This document shows, piece after piece, positions 1-7,256 of a stretch of DNA of 64,000 nucleotides. The notes beneath the pieces are model-generated. The model ran no database searches and was not told where the DNA came from. It saw nothing but the letters and a program-made list of their open reading frames with translations. This stretch comes from Pleomorphomonas carboxyditropha (GTDB lineage: Bacteria > Pseudomonadota > Alphaproteobacteria > Rhizobiales > Pleomorphomonadaceae), in NCBI RefSeq assembly GCF_002770725.1, contig NZ_NQVN01000007.1, positions 1-64,000 on the forward strand. Reading direction: 5' to 3'. The number at the start of each line of letters is the position of its first letter. Within the stretch, counting starts at the first letter, position 1. Position numbers and translations under genes: made by a program.

Positions 1-1
1 C

Positions 2-406
2 CGGGGCGAGCCGATCGACGTCTACGGCGAAGGCCACATGCGGCGCGACTTCACCTATGTCGACGACCTCATCGAGGCGATCGTCCGGCTGGTGCCCGTC
101 GCCCCGGGCGAGGACAACCGCGTCACCGTCGGGGGCGTCACCGACACGCTGTCGCGCCAGGCGCCGTTCCGTGTCGTCAACATCGGCGGCGGCCAGCCGG
201 TCGGCCTCCTGGACTTCATCGCGGCGATCGAGGCGGCGCTCGGCAAGCCGGCGGTCCGCAACCTGTTGCCGATGCAGAAGGGCGACGTGCCGCAGACCTA
301 CGCCGCCCCCGACCTTCTCGAGGCGCTCACCGGCTATGTGCCCCAAACCGACGTGCCGACAGGCGTCAGAAACTTCGTCGAATGGTACAGGACCTGGAAG
401 GGCTGA
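2..406 (+). CDS. NAD-dependent epimerase, UDP-glucuronate 4-epimerase type (3' part)
   Basis: Only the C-terminal part lies in the window; the reading frame is open from the first bases, so the gene starts upstream. The visible piece starts with [10 protein letters not shown] and [10 protein letters not shown], which is the substrate-binding half of extended short-chain dehydrogenase/reductase sugar-nucleotide epimerases. It ends with a [10 protein letters not shown] segment and a [10 protein letters not shown] tail, as in the LspL/CapI UDP-glucuronate 4-epimerases that supply galacturonate for surface polysaccharide. The Rossmann domain and the Tyr-x3-Lys catalytic pair are outside the window, so the exact substrate is inferred. 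The mannose genes that follow on the other strand fit a cell-surface polysaccharide role. Confidence 0.85.
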   Translation, partial: RGEPIDVYGEGHMRRDFTYVDDLIEAIVRLVPVAPGEDNRVTVGGVTDTLSRQAPFRVVNIGGGQPVGLLDFIAAIEAALGKPAVRNLLPMQKGDVPQTYAAPDLLEALTGYVPQTDVPTGVRNFVEWYRTWKG

Positions 407-412
407 AAGGCA

Positions 413-447
413 ACGGGCAAGCGACCCGAAACGTGTAGCTTGCCCGT
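413..447. terminator. Hairpin between convergent epimerase and manC genes
   Basis: A perfect 10-bp inverted repeat (ACGGGCAAGC at 413-422, GCTTGCCCGT at 438-447) lies just after the epimerase stop codon and before the manC stop codon on the other strand. It could end transcription from both sides. No T-run follows on either strand, so an intrinsic terminator is plausible but not certain. Confidence 0.5.
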
Positions 448-494
448 GAGTCGAGCCGCCAATTCAGCCGGTCTCCAGCCTACTCGGCCACGTC

Positions 495-1925
495 TCAGGC
501 GCGCTGGTAGATATCCTCGATACGCTCGATATCGTCGTTGCCGAGATAGGCGCCGGACTGCACCTCGATCAGCTCCAGCGGGATCTTGCCCCGGTTGGAC
601 AGGCGATGGCGAGCACCGAGCGGCACGTAAGCCGACTGGTTGATGGTCAGGAGGCGCGGCGCCTCACCCTCGATCTCGATGGTCGCCGTGCCGTTGACCA
701 CCACCCAGTGCTCGGCCCGGTGCTGGTGGCGCTGCAGCGACAGCACGCCGCCCGGATCGACCACGATATGCTTGACGGCAAAGCGGGGCCCGGCGACCAG
801 CGCCTCGATATAGCCCCAGGGGCGATAATCGCGGCGATGCAGCGTCGCCTCGTCGCGCCCGCCCGCCTTCAGCGCGTCGACCAGCCCCTTGACGGCCTGC
901 GCCTGTTCGCGTGGCGCCACCATCACCGCATCCGGCGTCGCCACCACCAGCAACCCTTCGGCGCCGACCACGGTCGTCAGGATGCCCTGGCTGTGGACCA
1001 GGCAGTCGTGCGAGGCGAGCACCACGCCGTCGCCGTGAACGGCATTACCCTCGCCGTCGCGCTCGCTCACCTGCCAGATGGCGTCCCAGGCGCCGACGTC
1101 CGACCAGCGGAAGCGGCCCTTGACCACGGCGATCTCATCCGTCTTCTCGATCACCGCATAGTCGATCGACGTCTTGCGCGCCGTCGAGAAGGCGTCCGGA
1201 TCGAGCCGGACAAAGCCGATGTCCTCCGAAGCCTTGTCGACGGCCTCCGAGGCGGCCGCCGCGATATCCGGCGCGTACTTGCCGAACTCGGCCAGCATAT
1301 GGCTCGCCTTGAACAGGAAGTTGCCGGAATTCCACAGATAGCCCTGCCGGAGATAATCGAGGGCCGTCGTGGCGTCGGGCTTTTCGACGAAGGCGTCGAC
1401 GAGGCAGAGATCGTCGTCGCCATCGAGCGCCGCGCCGGGACGAATATAGCCGTAGGCGGTCTTCGGCTCGGTCGGCACGAGGCCGAACACCACGATCTTG
1501 CCGGCTTCCGCCGCCGTCAGGCCGAGCCGGACGGCATCGCGGAATACCTCGTCGTCGAGCACCACATGGTCGGCGGCGAGCGCCAACACCGCGCTGCCCG
1601 GGCGCGTCTTTTCGACGAAGGCGGCGGCGGCGGCAACGGCGGCGGCGCTATCGCGGCGGGCCGGCTCCAGCACCACCGTTGCCTTGACGCCGACATCCGC
1701 CGCCTGGCGGCGGGCGAAGAAGCGGAAGGCGTCCGAGGTGATCACCACCGGGTCGTCGAACAGGGCGGGATCGGCGACGCGCCGCAACGTCTCCTGATAG
1801 GTCGACAGGTCGCCGGTCAGCGGCTGGAACTGCTTGGGAAAGGCGTCGCGCGACGCCGGCCACAGGCGGGTGCCGGAGCCGCCGGCCAGGATGACGGGAA
1901 CGATCTTGGAGGATCCTTGGGACAT
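495..1925 (-). CDS. manC: Mannose-1-phosphate guanylyltransferase / mannose-6-phosphate isomerase
   Basis: 476 residues, the usual length of the bifunctional ManC/CpsB/AlgA family. The N-terminal nucleotidyltransferase domain has the signature LAGGSGTRLWP near residue 14, FVEKP and NSGNFLF. The C-terminal cupin (about residues 355-470) starts at YRPWGYIEAL and has the metal-binding histidines of QRHQHRAEHW. The enzyme turns mannose-1-phosphate and GTP into GDP-mannose and interconverts fructose-6-phosphate and mannose-6-phosphate, in the cytoplasm. It lies 8 bp after the phosphomannomutase gene on the same strand, so the two are probably co-transcribed and provide all steps from fructose-6-phosphate to GDP-mannose. 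Confidence 0.95.
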   Translation of the reverse strand: MSQGSSKIVPVILAGGSGTRLWPASRDAFPKQFQPLTGDLSTYQETLRRVADPALFDDPVVITSDAFRFFARRQAADVGVKATVVLEPARRDSAAAVAAAAAFVEKTRPGSAVLALAADHVVLDDEVFRDAVRLGLTAAEAGKIVVFGLVPTEPKTAYGYIRPGAALDGDDDLCLVDAFVEKPDATTALDYLRQGYLWNSGNFLFKASHMLAEFGKYAPDIAAAASEAVDKASEDIGFVRLDPDAFSTARKTSIDYAVIEKTDEIAVVKGRFRWSDVGAWDAIWQVSERDGEGNAVHGDGVVLASHDCLVHSQGILTTVVGAEGLLVVATPDAVMVAPREQAQAVKGLVDALKAGGRDEATLHRRDYRPWGYIEALVAGPRFAVKHIVVDPGGVLSLQRHQHRAEHWVVVNGTATIEIEGEAPRLLTINQSAYVPLGARHRLSNRGKIPLELIEVQSGAYLGNDDIERIEDIYQRA

Positions 1926-1933
1926 CGGTTCTC

Positions 1934-3340
1934 TCAGGCGGCGAAATGGCGGTTGAGGGCGGCCAGCATATCGGCGAGCAGCGCATCGGTCTTCGCGGCG
2001 CTGTCGGTCTCGACATAGCAGCGCAGCTCCGGCGCGTTACCCGACTGCCGGAAGTGGACGATGTCGCCGCCCGGCAGCACCAGGCGAAGCCCGTCGGTGC
2101 GGTCGACGGCGACCGGCGCGGCAAGGCGCGGGTCGAGCGCGACGCGCGCCTCGCGCGAGCCGTCGACGGCGGCGATCAGCCTTGCCCCGTCGGCCGGCGC
2201 GATCTTTTTGAGCCGGTCGGCCTTCATGACGCGCGGCGGCAGATCCGCCACCAGCGCCGACAGCGGTCTCTTCGCCTCGGCCGAGGCCACGAGCACGGCA
2301 ACCATCGGCAAGATGGCGTCGCGGGTCGGCAGGCGCGTCAGCGAGCCACCGGCAAGCGCGATGTCGCTTTCGGTCAGGAAGCCGCCGTTGGCTTCGAAGC
2401 CGACCACCGGCGCCGCCGTCGCCGCGGCCATGCCGGCCACCACGAAAGGCGAGCCGATGCGGGTGCGGACCACGGTCTCGAACCAGCCGGTCATCTCGAT
2501 GGCCGAGGTCGAGGAGATCGGCGTCACCACCGTCCTGGCGCCGAGCCGGCGGGCGGTGAGGATGCCGAGCACGTCGCCGTTGATCTGGCGGCCGCCCTCG
2601 TCGATCACCAGGGGCCGGTCGCCGTCGCCGTCGGTGGAGACCACGGCGTCGAGCCGATGGGCGGCGATCTTGTCCTTGGCGCGCGACAGGTCGGCAGGAT
2701 CGAGCGCCTCGGTATCGACGGCGATGAAGCGGTCGGACCGGCGGAACGGGAACACCTCGGCGCCAAGGCCTTCGAGAATGCGGGCCGTGAGATCGCGGCC
2801 GACGGCGGAATGCAGGTCGAGCCCGACCCGAAGCCCCTCGAGCGGCCGCCCGGCAAAGGCATCGGTGTAGCGGGCGACATAGGCTTCGGCGATGGCTGGA
2901 TCGACCGGCGGCAGGCTGTCGTCGCCGGCGGAAAGAGTTCCGGCGAGCAGGGCTTCGGCACGTTCGCGCACCGGCGCCTCGTCTTCCTTCAGGAATTCGC
3001 CGTCGGGGCGATAGAACTTGATGCCGTTGTAGTCCTCGGGAATGTGGCTGCCGGTGACCATGACGGCCGGCGACCGACGGGCCAGGGCATAGGCTGCCAA
3101 GGCTGGCGTCGGCACGTTGCCGGCATAGACCGGCGTCCAGCCGGCGGCGGCAATGGCCGCGGCGGCGTAGCCGGCGATCTCCGGGCTGGATGCCCTGAGA
3201 TCGGCGCCGAGGTAGACGGTCCGCGACGAAGCGCCGGAGCAAATGACCTCCAGAAAGGCGCGCACATAGGCGGCCGAGGTGGAGCTGGTGAAATCGATGG
3301 CCGGGCCACGAAGACCCGACGTTCCAAAACTGACGGACAT
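1934..3340 (-). CDS. manB: Phosphomannomutase
   Basis: 468 residues from the ATG at 3340, read as MSVSFGTSGLRG. A TTG four codons upstream is also open, but the GTSGLRG start matches the family. It is an alpha-D-phosphohexomutase: the phosphoserine loop reads VTGSHIPEDYNG (TGSHIP rather than the common TASHNP), the metal loop reads DGDGDRP, and the sugar-binding loop reads GFEANGGF. It converts mannose-6-phosphate to mannose-1-phosphate and so feeds the downstream manC. The altered active loop is known in some ManB/CpsG relatives, so I do not read it as a defect. Phosphoglucomutase activity cannot be excluded. Confidence 0.92.
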   Translation of the reverse strand: MSVSFGTSGLRGPAIDFTSSTSAAYVRAFLEVICSGASSRTVYLGADLRASSPEIAGYAAAAIAAAGWTPVYAGNVPTPALAAYALARRSPAVMVTGSHIPEDYNGIKFYRPDGEFLKEDEAPVRERAEALLAGTLSAGDDSLPPVDPAIAEAYVARYTDAFAGRPLEGLRVGLDLHSAVGRDLTARILEGLGAEVFPFRRSDRFIAVDTEALDPADLSRAKDKIAAHRLDAVVSTDGDGDRPLVIDEGGRQINGDVLGILTARRLGARTVVTPISSTSAIEMTGWFETVVRTRIGSPFVVAGMAAATAAPVVGFEANGGFLTESDIALAGGSLTRLPTRDAILPMVAVLVASAEAKRPLSALVADLPPRVMKADRLKKIAPADGARLIAAVDGSREARVALDPRLAAPVAVDRTDGLRLVLPGGDIVHFRQSGNAPELRCYVETDSAAKTDALLADMLAALNRHFAA

Positions 3341-3426
3341 GGCATCTCGCAATCAAGAGGGACGATGATCGGAGGAAATCGTTGGAATCTATCGAAGGAA
3401 CGAAAAAACCTTGTACAGATCGTATG

Positions 3427-3452
3427 TAGTCTAGCGGACTAGTGGGTGCAAT
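3427..3452 (-). promoter_or_regulatory. Candidate manB-manC promoter with inverted repeat
   Basis: On the minus strand TTGCAC (3452-3447) is followed by 17 bases and TACATA, a weak sigma-70 type pair. The spacer contains the perfect inverted repeat TAGTC-tagcg-GACTA (3427-3441 on the plus strand), a possible operator. It lies about 90 bases upstream of the manB start. Assigned by eye only. Confidence 0.3.
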
Positions 3453-3476
3453 GCTGCTCAGCGCCTGCCGCCCCGC

Positions 3477-4217
3477 TCAGCCGATTGGGGAACGTAGGAG
3501 GAGATAGGCCGGTTCCGCGGTATCGACGCCGGCGATGACAAAGCCGGCGGAAAAAGCCGCCTCGATCTCCCCCCGCACCCTGAAGCGTTCGGCGCCCGCC
3601 GCGCCGGGGTCGGTCTTGAGCAGGCTTCCAAAATCGGCCGGCAGGGCGACCCGGCGGGCAATGGCGGCCTCCGCCGCCGTCAGCATGGCCTCTCCGGCCC
3701 GGCAGCGGACGTAACGATCGCCGTCCAGCCGCCAGTCGGCGAGAAGCCGGTCGGACGCGGTGCCGGCATTGATGCCGCCCATCTCGCCGTAATAGTCGCG
3801 GTGATAGGTGGCGGCCGTCGCGCCGAGACGACCGATGTTGAGGGCGGCGTTGGGCAGGCGCAGCGGATCGTAGGTCCATCGCACGTGCCGGATGCCGCGC
3901 TGCAGGCACCAGTCGGCCTGGTAGAGCTTCAGTTTCAGGCCGAGCCCTAGGCCGCGCGCTTCGGTGCGCACGGCGAGGCGATGCGAATGCTGCACGCCGG
4001 GCGTCGCCGTCGGGAAGGCGAACACGTAGCCGATCAGGCGGCCGTCGAGAAAGGCGCCGGCGGCCAGCCCGCCCTCGGCCTGGATCACCATCATCAGGTC
4101 GCCGGGATCGATCTTGTCGTCCGGGCCCCAGACATCGCGCTGCAGTTCCTCGGCGGCGTGGAACTCGGCCATGCCCGCAAGATCGCGGATGACCGGCTGC
4201 CCGGCGGCGGCGCTCAT
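3477..4217 (-). CDS. GNAT-family N-acyltransferase linked to an enolase-superfamily racemase
   Basis: 246 residues from the ATG at 4217, which overlaps the stop of the preceding racemase gene by 4 bases (ATGA), so the two are translationally coupled. The protein resembles the COG3375-type predicted acyltransferases, with a GNAT core around LAVRTEARGLGLG (acetyl-CoA loop) and QADWCLQRGI. It also has a conserved RWTYDPLRLPNAALN stretch. In bacteria such proteins are often encoded next to N-succinylamino-acid racemases, where the transferase acylates a D-amino acid for racemisation. Role here by inference from that pairing; substrate and acyl donor are unknown. Confidence 0.8.
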   Translation of the reverse strand: MSAAAGQPVIRDLAGMAEFHAAEELQRDVWGPDDKIDPGDLMMVIQAEGGLAAGAFLDGRLIGYVFAFPTATPGVQHSHRLAVRTEARGLGLGLKLKLYQADWCLQRGIRHVRWTYDPLRLPNAALNIGRLGATAATYHRDYYGEMGGINAGTASDRLLADWRLDGDRYVRCRAGEAMLTAAEAAIARRVALPADFGSLLKTDPGAAGAERFRVRGEIEAAFSAGFVIAGVDTAEPAYLLLRSPIG

Positions 4218-5332
4218 GCCGAAAAGCTCCGGACCGACCGGGTGACGTCGTCGAGCGCATCGCGATCGAGATGGACGCCGATGCCCGACCCGTCCGGCAC
4301 CGGCATGCGGCCGTCCGTGGTTTCGAGTTTCTCGACGATGATGTCGCGGTGGAAGTAGCGGCTCGCCGACGAGGTGTCGCCCGGCTTCCGGAAGTTGGGC
4401 AGCGTCGACAGGTGAATGTTGTGGGCACGGCCGACGCCCGATTCCAGCATGCCGCCGCACCAGACGGGAACGTCGAAGGCGGCGGCGATATCGTGGACGC
4501 GGATCGCTTCGGCGATGCCGCCGACGCGGCCGACCTTGATATTGATGACGCGCGTCGCGTCGGCCTGCAGTGCCCGCCGGGCGTGGCCGGCGCTGCGGAT
4601 GCTTTCGTCAAGGCAGACAGGGGTCCTGAGACGGCGTTGCAGCAAGGCATGATCGGCGATGTCGTCGTGGGCGAGCGGCTGCTCGACATATTCGAGATGG
4701 AAGTCGTCGAGCCGGCCGAGCACCGCCCAGTCGGACAGACGGTAGGCGCTGTTGGCGTCGACGGACAGCTTGATATCCGGGAAAGCCCGGCGCACCGCCT
4801 CCAGCAGCTCGATGTCGTGGCCCGGCATGATCTTCAGCTTGATGCGCTTGTAGCCTTGCGCCACGTGGCTCTCCACCCGGGCAAGCGTGCCGTCGATCGG
4901 GCCGATGCCGAGCGACACGCCGACATCCACCGCCTCGCCCGCCCCGCCGATCAGCCGGCCGAGCGGCAGGTCGAGCCACTTGGCCCAGAGATCCCAGAAG
5001 GCCATCTCGACGGTGGCGAGCGCCATGCGGTTGCCGCGCCAGGGGAACAGCAGCCTTTCGACCGCCGCCGGGTTGTCGAACGACCGGCCCATCATCGACG
5101 GCAGGATGGTCTCGCCGATCAGGTCCATGGCGCCGGCGATCGTCTCCTCGAGAAAATCGGGCAGCGGATCCATCACGCCCTCGGCGTAGCCCTCCAGCCC
5201 GCCCGCCGACAGCGTCACCAGCGGGAAGACGCGCTCGGTCATGGTACCGGTCGAGATGGTGAAGGGATTGATCAGCGGCAGCCGGACGAGCCTCAATTCG
5301 GCACGCTCGATCGGCGGAAGGGAACGGGTCAT
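4214..5332 (-). CDS. Enolase-superfamily racemase (N-acylamino-acid racemase / o-succinylbenzoate synthase type)
   Basis: 372 residues from the ATG at 5332, which has GGAGA 8 bases upstream. The capping domain is followed by a TIM barrel with the expected catalytic set: the KxK lysine in IKLKIMPG, metal ligands in SVDANS, YVEQPL and CLDES, and the second lysine in NIKVGRVGG. This is the pattern of the OSBS/NSAR branch of the muconate-lactonising group. No other menaquinone gene is nearby, and an acyltransferase gene overlaps its end, so racemisation of an N-acyl (probably N-succinyl) amino acid is more likely than menaquinone synthesis. The matching desuccinylase is not in the window. Confidence 0.85.
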   Translation of the reverse strand: MTRSLPPIERAELRLVRLPLINPFTISTGTMTERVFPLVTLSAGGLEGYAEGVMDPLPDFLEETIAGAMDLIGETILPSMMGRSFDNPAAVERLLFPWRGNRMALATVEMAFWDLWAKWLDLPLGRLIGGAGEAVDVGVSLGIGPIDGTLARVESHVAQGYKRIKLKIMPGHDIELLEAVRRAFPDIKLSVDANSAYRLSDWAVLGRLDDFHLEYVEQPLAHDDIADHALLQRRLRTPVCLDESIRSAGHARRALQADATRVINIKVGRVGGIAEAIRVHDIAAAFDVPVWCGGMLESGVGRAHNIHLSTLPNFRKPGDTSSASRYFHRDIIVEKLETTDGRMPVPDGSGIGVHLDRDALDDVTRSVRSFSA

Positions 5333-5361
5333 CGGCGGGATCTCCGGGAAATGCCGACGGA

Positions 5362-5397
5362 CGGTAGGCTGCTGCAAGTTTCTTTGCAAGATTGACA
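5362..5397. promoter_or_regulatory. Intergenic control region of racemase operon and RpiR regulator
   Basis: The 115 bases between the divergent starts hold a TGCAAG direct repeat at 12-base spacing (about 5374-5391). On the minus strand TTGCAA, 17 bases and TACCGT form a plausible promoter for the racemase gene, overlapping the repeat. A TTGACA hexamer (5392-5397) faces the regulator gene but lacks a good -10 partner. The repeat is a candidate binding site for the RpiR regulator. Confidence 0.35.
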
Positions 5398-5447
5398 CTC
5401 GGCAATTTCCCTGTCAGCGTTCCGGCAGACTTCGAAGGGAGCTTGGC

Positions 5448-6404
5448 GTGCAGGAACGGCGCGGCGCAAAGCAAACGGCGGGACCGGGCGCCGACCTCCG
5501 ACGCCGCATCGAGAACAGCCTTGCCGCCGCCACGCGGACGGAGGCGGCCATCGCCGGCTTCTTCCTGAGCGATCTATCCAGCCTGCCCTTCGAGACCGCC
5601 GGCTCGGTTGCCCGGCGCATCGGCGTGTCCGAAGCCTCGGTTGGCCGCTATTGCCGGGCCATCGGCTTTCGCCATTTCAAGGACCTCAAGGCATCGCTCC
5701 TCGGCGACAGCGCCTTCCTGATCGGCGACCGGCTGCGCGATTTCGCCGCACGCAGCCGGGCGGGAGAAAGCCAGGCCCTCGAAAAGGAAATCGCGGCCAT
5801 CGTGGCCAATCACGAACTGGCGGCGACACCGGCTTTCCGTGCCGTGGCGGCGCGGCTCGCCAAGGCCGGCAAGGTGTTCGTCGCCGGCTTCCAGACGGAA
5901 CGCGGCCATGCCCAGTATCTGGCCCACGGCCTTTCCTATCTGCGGCCGGGCGTCCATCTGATGGATGCCGCCGACGGCACGTTCGCCGATCTCCTGCTCG
6001 ACGCGCCCGAGGAAACGGCGCTGGTGATCGTCGATGCCCGCCGCTATTCCCGCCTTGCCCGCCATCTCGGCATCGCCGCCCGCGCCGCCGGCGTGAAGGT
6101 GACGCTGATCACCGATCCCTATTGCGCCTGGGGCCGCGAAGCGGCGGACGAGGTGTTCGCCGTCCGCACCGATTTCGATCAGTTCTGGGATGCCACGTCG
6201 GCCATGGCGAGCCTGATCGGCCTCATCGTCAACGCGGTATTCGCCGAGCTGGGGCCGGAGGTGGAGGCGCGCCTCAGCGCGATGTCCGCTCTTTATAACG
6301 ACTTCATCGGCCACACGGCGGCCGGCGGGCACGGCACCGATCGACCGGCGCGACGGCCGGCCACCGGCCGGCCCCGCCGCAAGGCCGACATCGGCCGAAA
6401 ATAG
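5448..6404 (+). CDS. MurR/RpiR-family transcriptional regulator
   Basis: 318 residues from a GTG start with AGGGAG six bases upstream; longer in-frame starts would run into the divergent gene. The N-terminal helix-turn-helix domain (about residues 20-95) reads SVARRIGVSEASVGRYCRAIGF, split here as SVARRIGVSEAS then VGRYCRAIGF. A SIS sugar-isomerase fold follows (about 125-270), with VFVAGFQTERGHAQYL. Such regulators usually bind a phosphosugar or related metabolite. Its divergent position suggests that it controls the racemase/acyltransferase pair. The last 25 residues are a basic, arginine-rich tail, unusual for the family. Confidence 0.9.
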   Translation: MQERRGAKQTAGPGADLRRRIENSLAAATRTEAAIAGFFLSDLSSLPFETAGSVARRIGVSEASVGRYCRAIGFRHFKDLKASLLGDSAFLIGDRLRDFAARSRAGESQALEKEIAAIVANHELAATPAFRAVAARLAKAGKVFVAGFQTERGHAQYLAHGLSYLRPGVHLMDAADGTFADLLLDAPEETALVIVDARRYSRLARHLGIAARAAGVKVTLITDPYCAWGREAADEVFAVRTDFDQFWDATSAMASLIGLIVNAVFAELGPEVEARLSAMSALYNDFIGHTAAGGHGTDRPARRPATGRPRRKADIGRK

Positions 6405-6413
6405 ACTGCCTCA

Positions 6414-7046
6414 TCAGCCGGCCTTGAGCAGCAGTTCCGCGTCGCGGCATCCCTCGGCCCGGAACGGCTGCCGGCGCGTCGGCCCGAGGCCCAGCGCGGC
6501 GAGATCGGCGTCGAGACGGACGAGATCGGCATCGGCGAGCAGCCATGGATGCACGGTGGTGCGAACCTCGAAGGCGACGCCGCTGCCGGCCAGCGCGACA
6601 AGGCTTTCGCGTGCCCTGACGCCGCTTCCGGGAACGCCGGTGATGCGTTCATAGTCGGCAAACGGCGCCTTGACGTCGAAGCCGACCCAGTCGAGCTGCG
6701 ACAAAAGACGCGCAAGACGATCGGGATAGGGACCGGCGGTGTGCAGGCCGACGCGGAAGCCGCGCGCCCTGACGGCGGCGATCGCGTCCGGCAGGGCCTT
6801 TTGCAGGGTCGGCTCGCCACCCGAGAACAATACGCCGTCCAGAAGTCCTCGCCGCCTGTCCAGCACGCTGAGAATCGTCGCGAACTCCGGCCCGCCGCCT
6901 CGGCCGGGCGGGATCAGGTCGGCGTTGTGGCAATAGCGGCAGGCGAGCGGGCAACCCTGGCAGAATACCGTTGCCGTGAGTTCGCCCGGCCAGTCGCAGG
7001 AGGACAGCGGCGTGAAGCCGCCGACCGCGATGTCAGCGCCGTTCAT
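6414..7046 (-). CDS. nrdG: Anaerobic ribonucleoside-triphosphate reductase activating protein
   Basis: 210 residues. A radical SAM protein with the cluster motif CPLACRYC near residue 33 (Cx3Cx2C) and the following glycine-rich SGGEPTLQ motif. It uses S-adenosylmethionine to form the glycyl radical of class III ribonucleotide reductase in the cytoplasm. It is the last gene of the nrdD operon, and its start overlaps the end of the small glycyl-radical-domain gene by 14 bases, which implies coupled translation. It would act on that small protein rather than on the large NrdD chain. Confidence 0.93.
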   Translation of the reverse strand: MNGADIAVGGFTPLSSCDWPGELTATVFCQGCPLACRYCHNADLIPPGRGGGPEFATILSVLDRRRGLLDGVLFSGGEPTLQKALPDAIAAVRARGFRVGLHTAGPYPDRLARLLSQLDWVGFDVKAPFADYERITGVPGSGVRARESLVALAGSGVAFEVRTTVHPWLLADADLVRLDADLAALGLGPTRRQPFRAEGCRDAELLLKAG

Positions 7047-7233
7047 CGAGGTCGCGCCGCGCCGCCTCCAGGAAATAGGTGCGTTCGGCGAATTCGCTCT
7101 TCTTGCCCTTGTTGAAGGACGAGACGGGGCGGTGATAGCCCATCACCCGCGTCCAGATCTCGCAGCGCTGGCGCTCGTCATCGGCGAGCTGGAGGGCGGC
7201 GTCGGCTTCGAGGGTGGTCAGAGGCTTGTTCAT
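7033..7233 (-). CDS. Separate glycyl-radical domain of class III ribonucleotide reductase
   Basis: 66 residues from an ATG with a strong AGGAG seven bases upstream, 23 bases after the nrdD stop and in another frame. Residues 29-45 read RVMGYHRPVSSFNKGKK, which matches the C-terminal glycyl-radical loop of NrdD (RVCGY...FNAGK in E. coli), with Gly32 as the radical site. The preceding large gene stops after the zinc site and lacks this loop. So the radical-bearing tail appears to be a separate polypeptide that must dock into NrdD. Its own ribosome binding site and its overlap with nrdG argue against a sequencing frameshift. I recall similar short genes beside nrdD in other proteobacteria, but cannot check this here. 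Confidence 0.88.
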   Translation of the reverse strand: MNKPLTTLEADAALQLADDERQRCEIWTRVMGYHRPVSSFNKGKKSEFAERTYFLEAARRDLDERR

Positions 7234-7256
7234 GGCGGATCTCCTTGGATGAAAGG

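Noticed and set aside
606-2018. Long open frames opposite manC and manB and many others opposite real genes, up to about 500 codons
   Set aside because: They lie antisense to well-recognised genes and read as Arg-, Gly- and Ala-rich sequence without family similarity, as expected in high-GC DNA.
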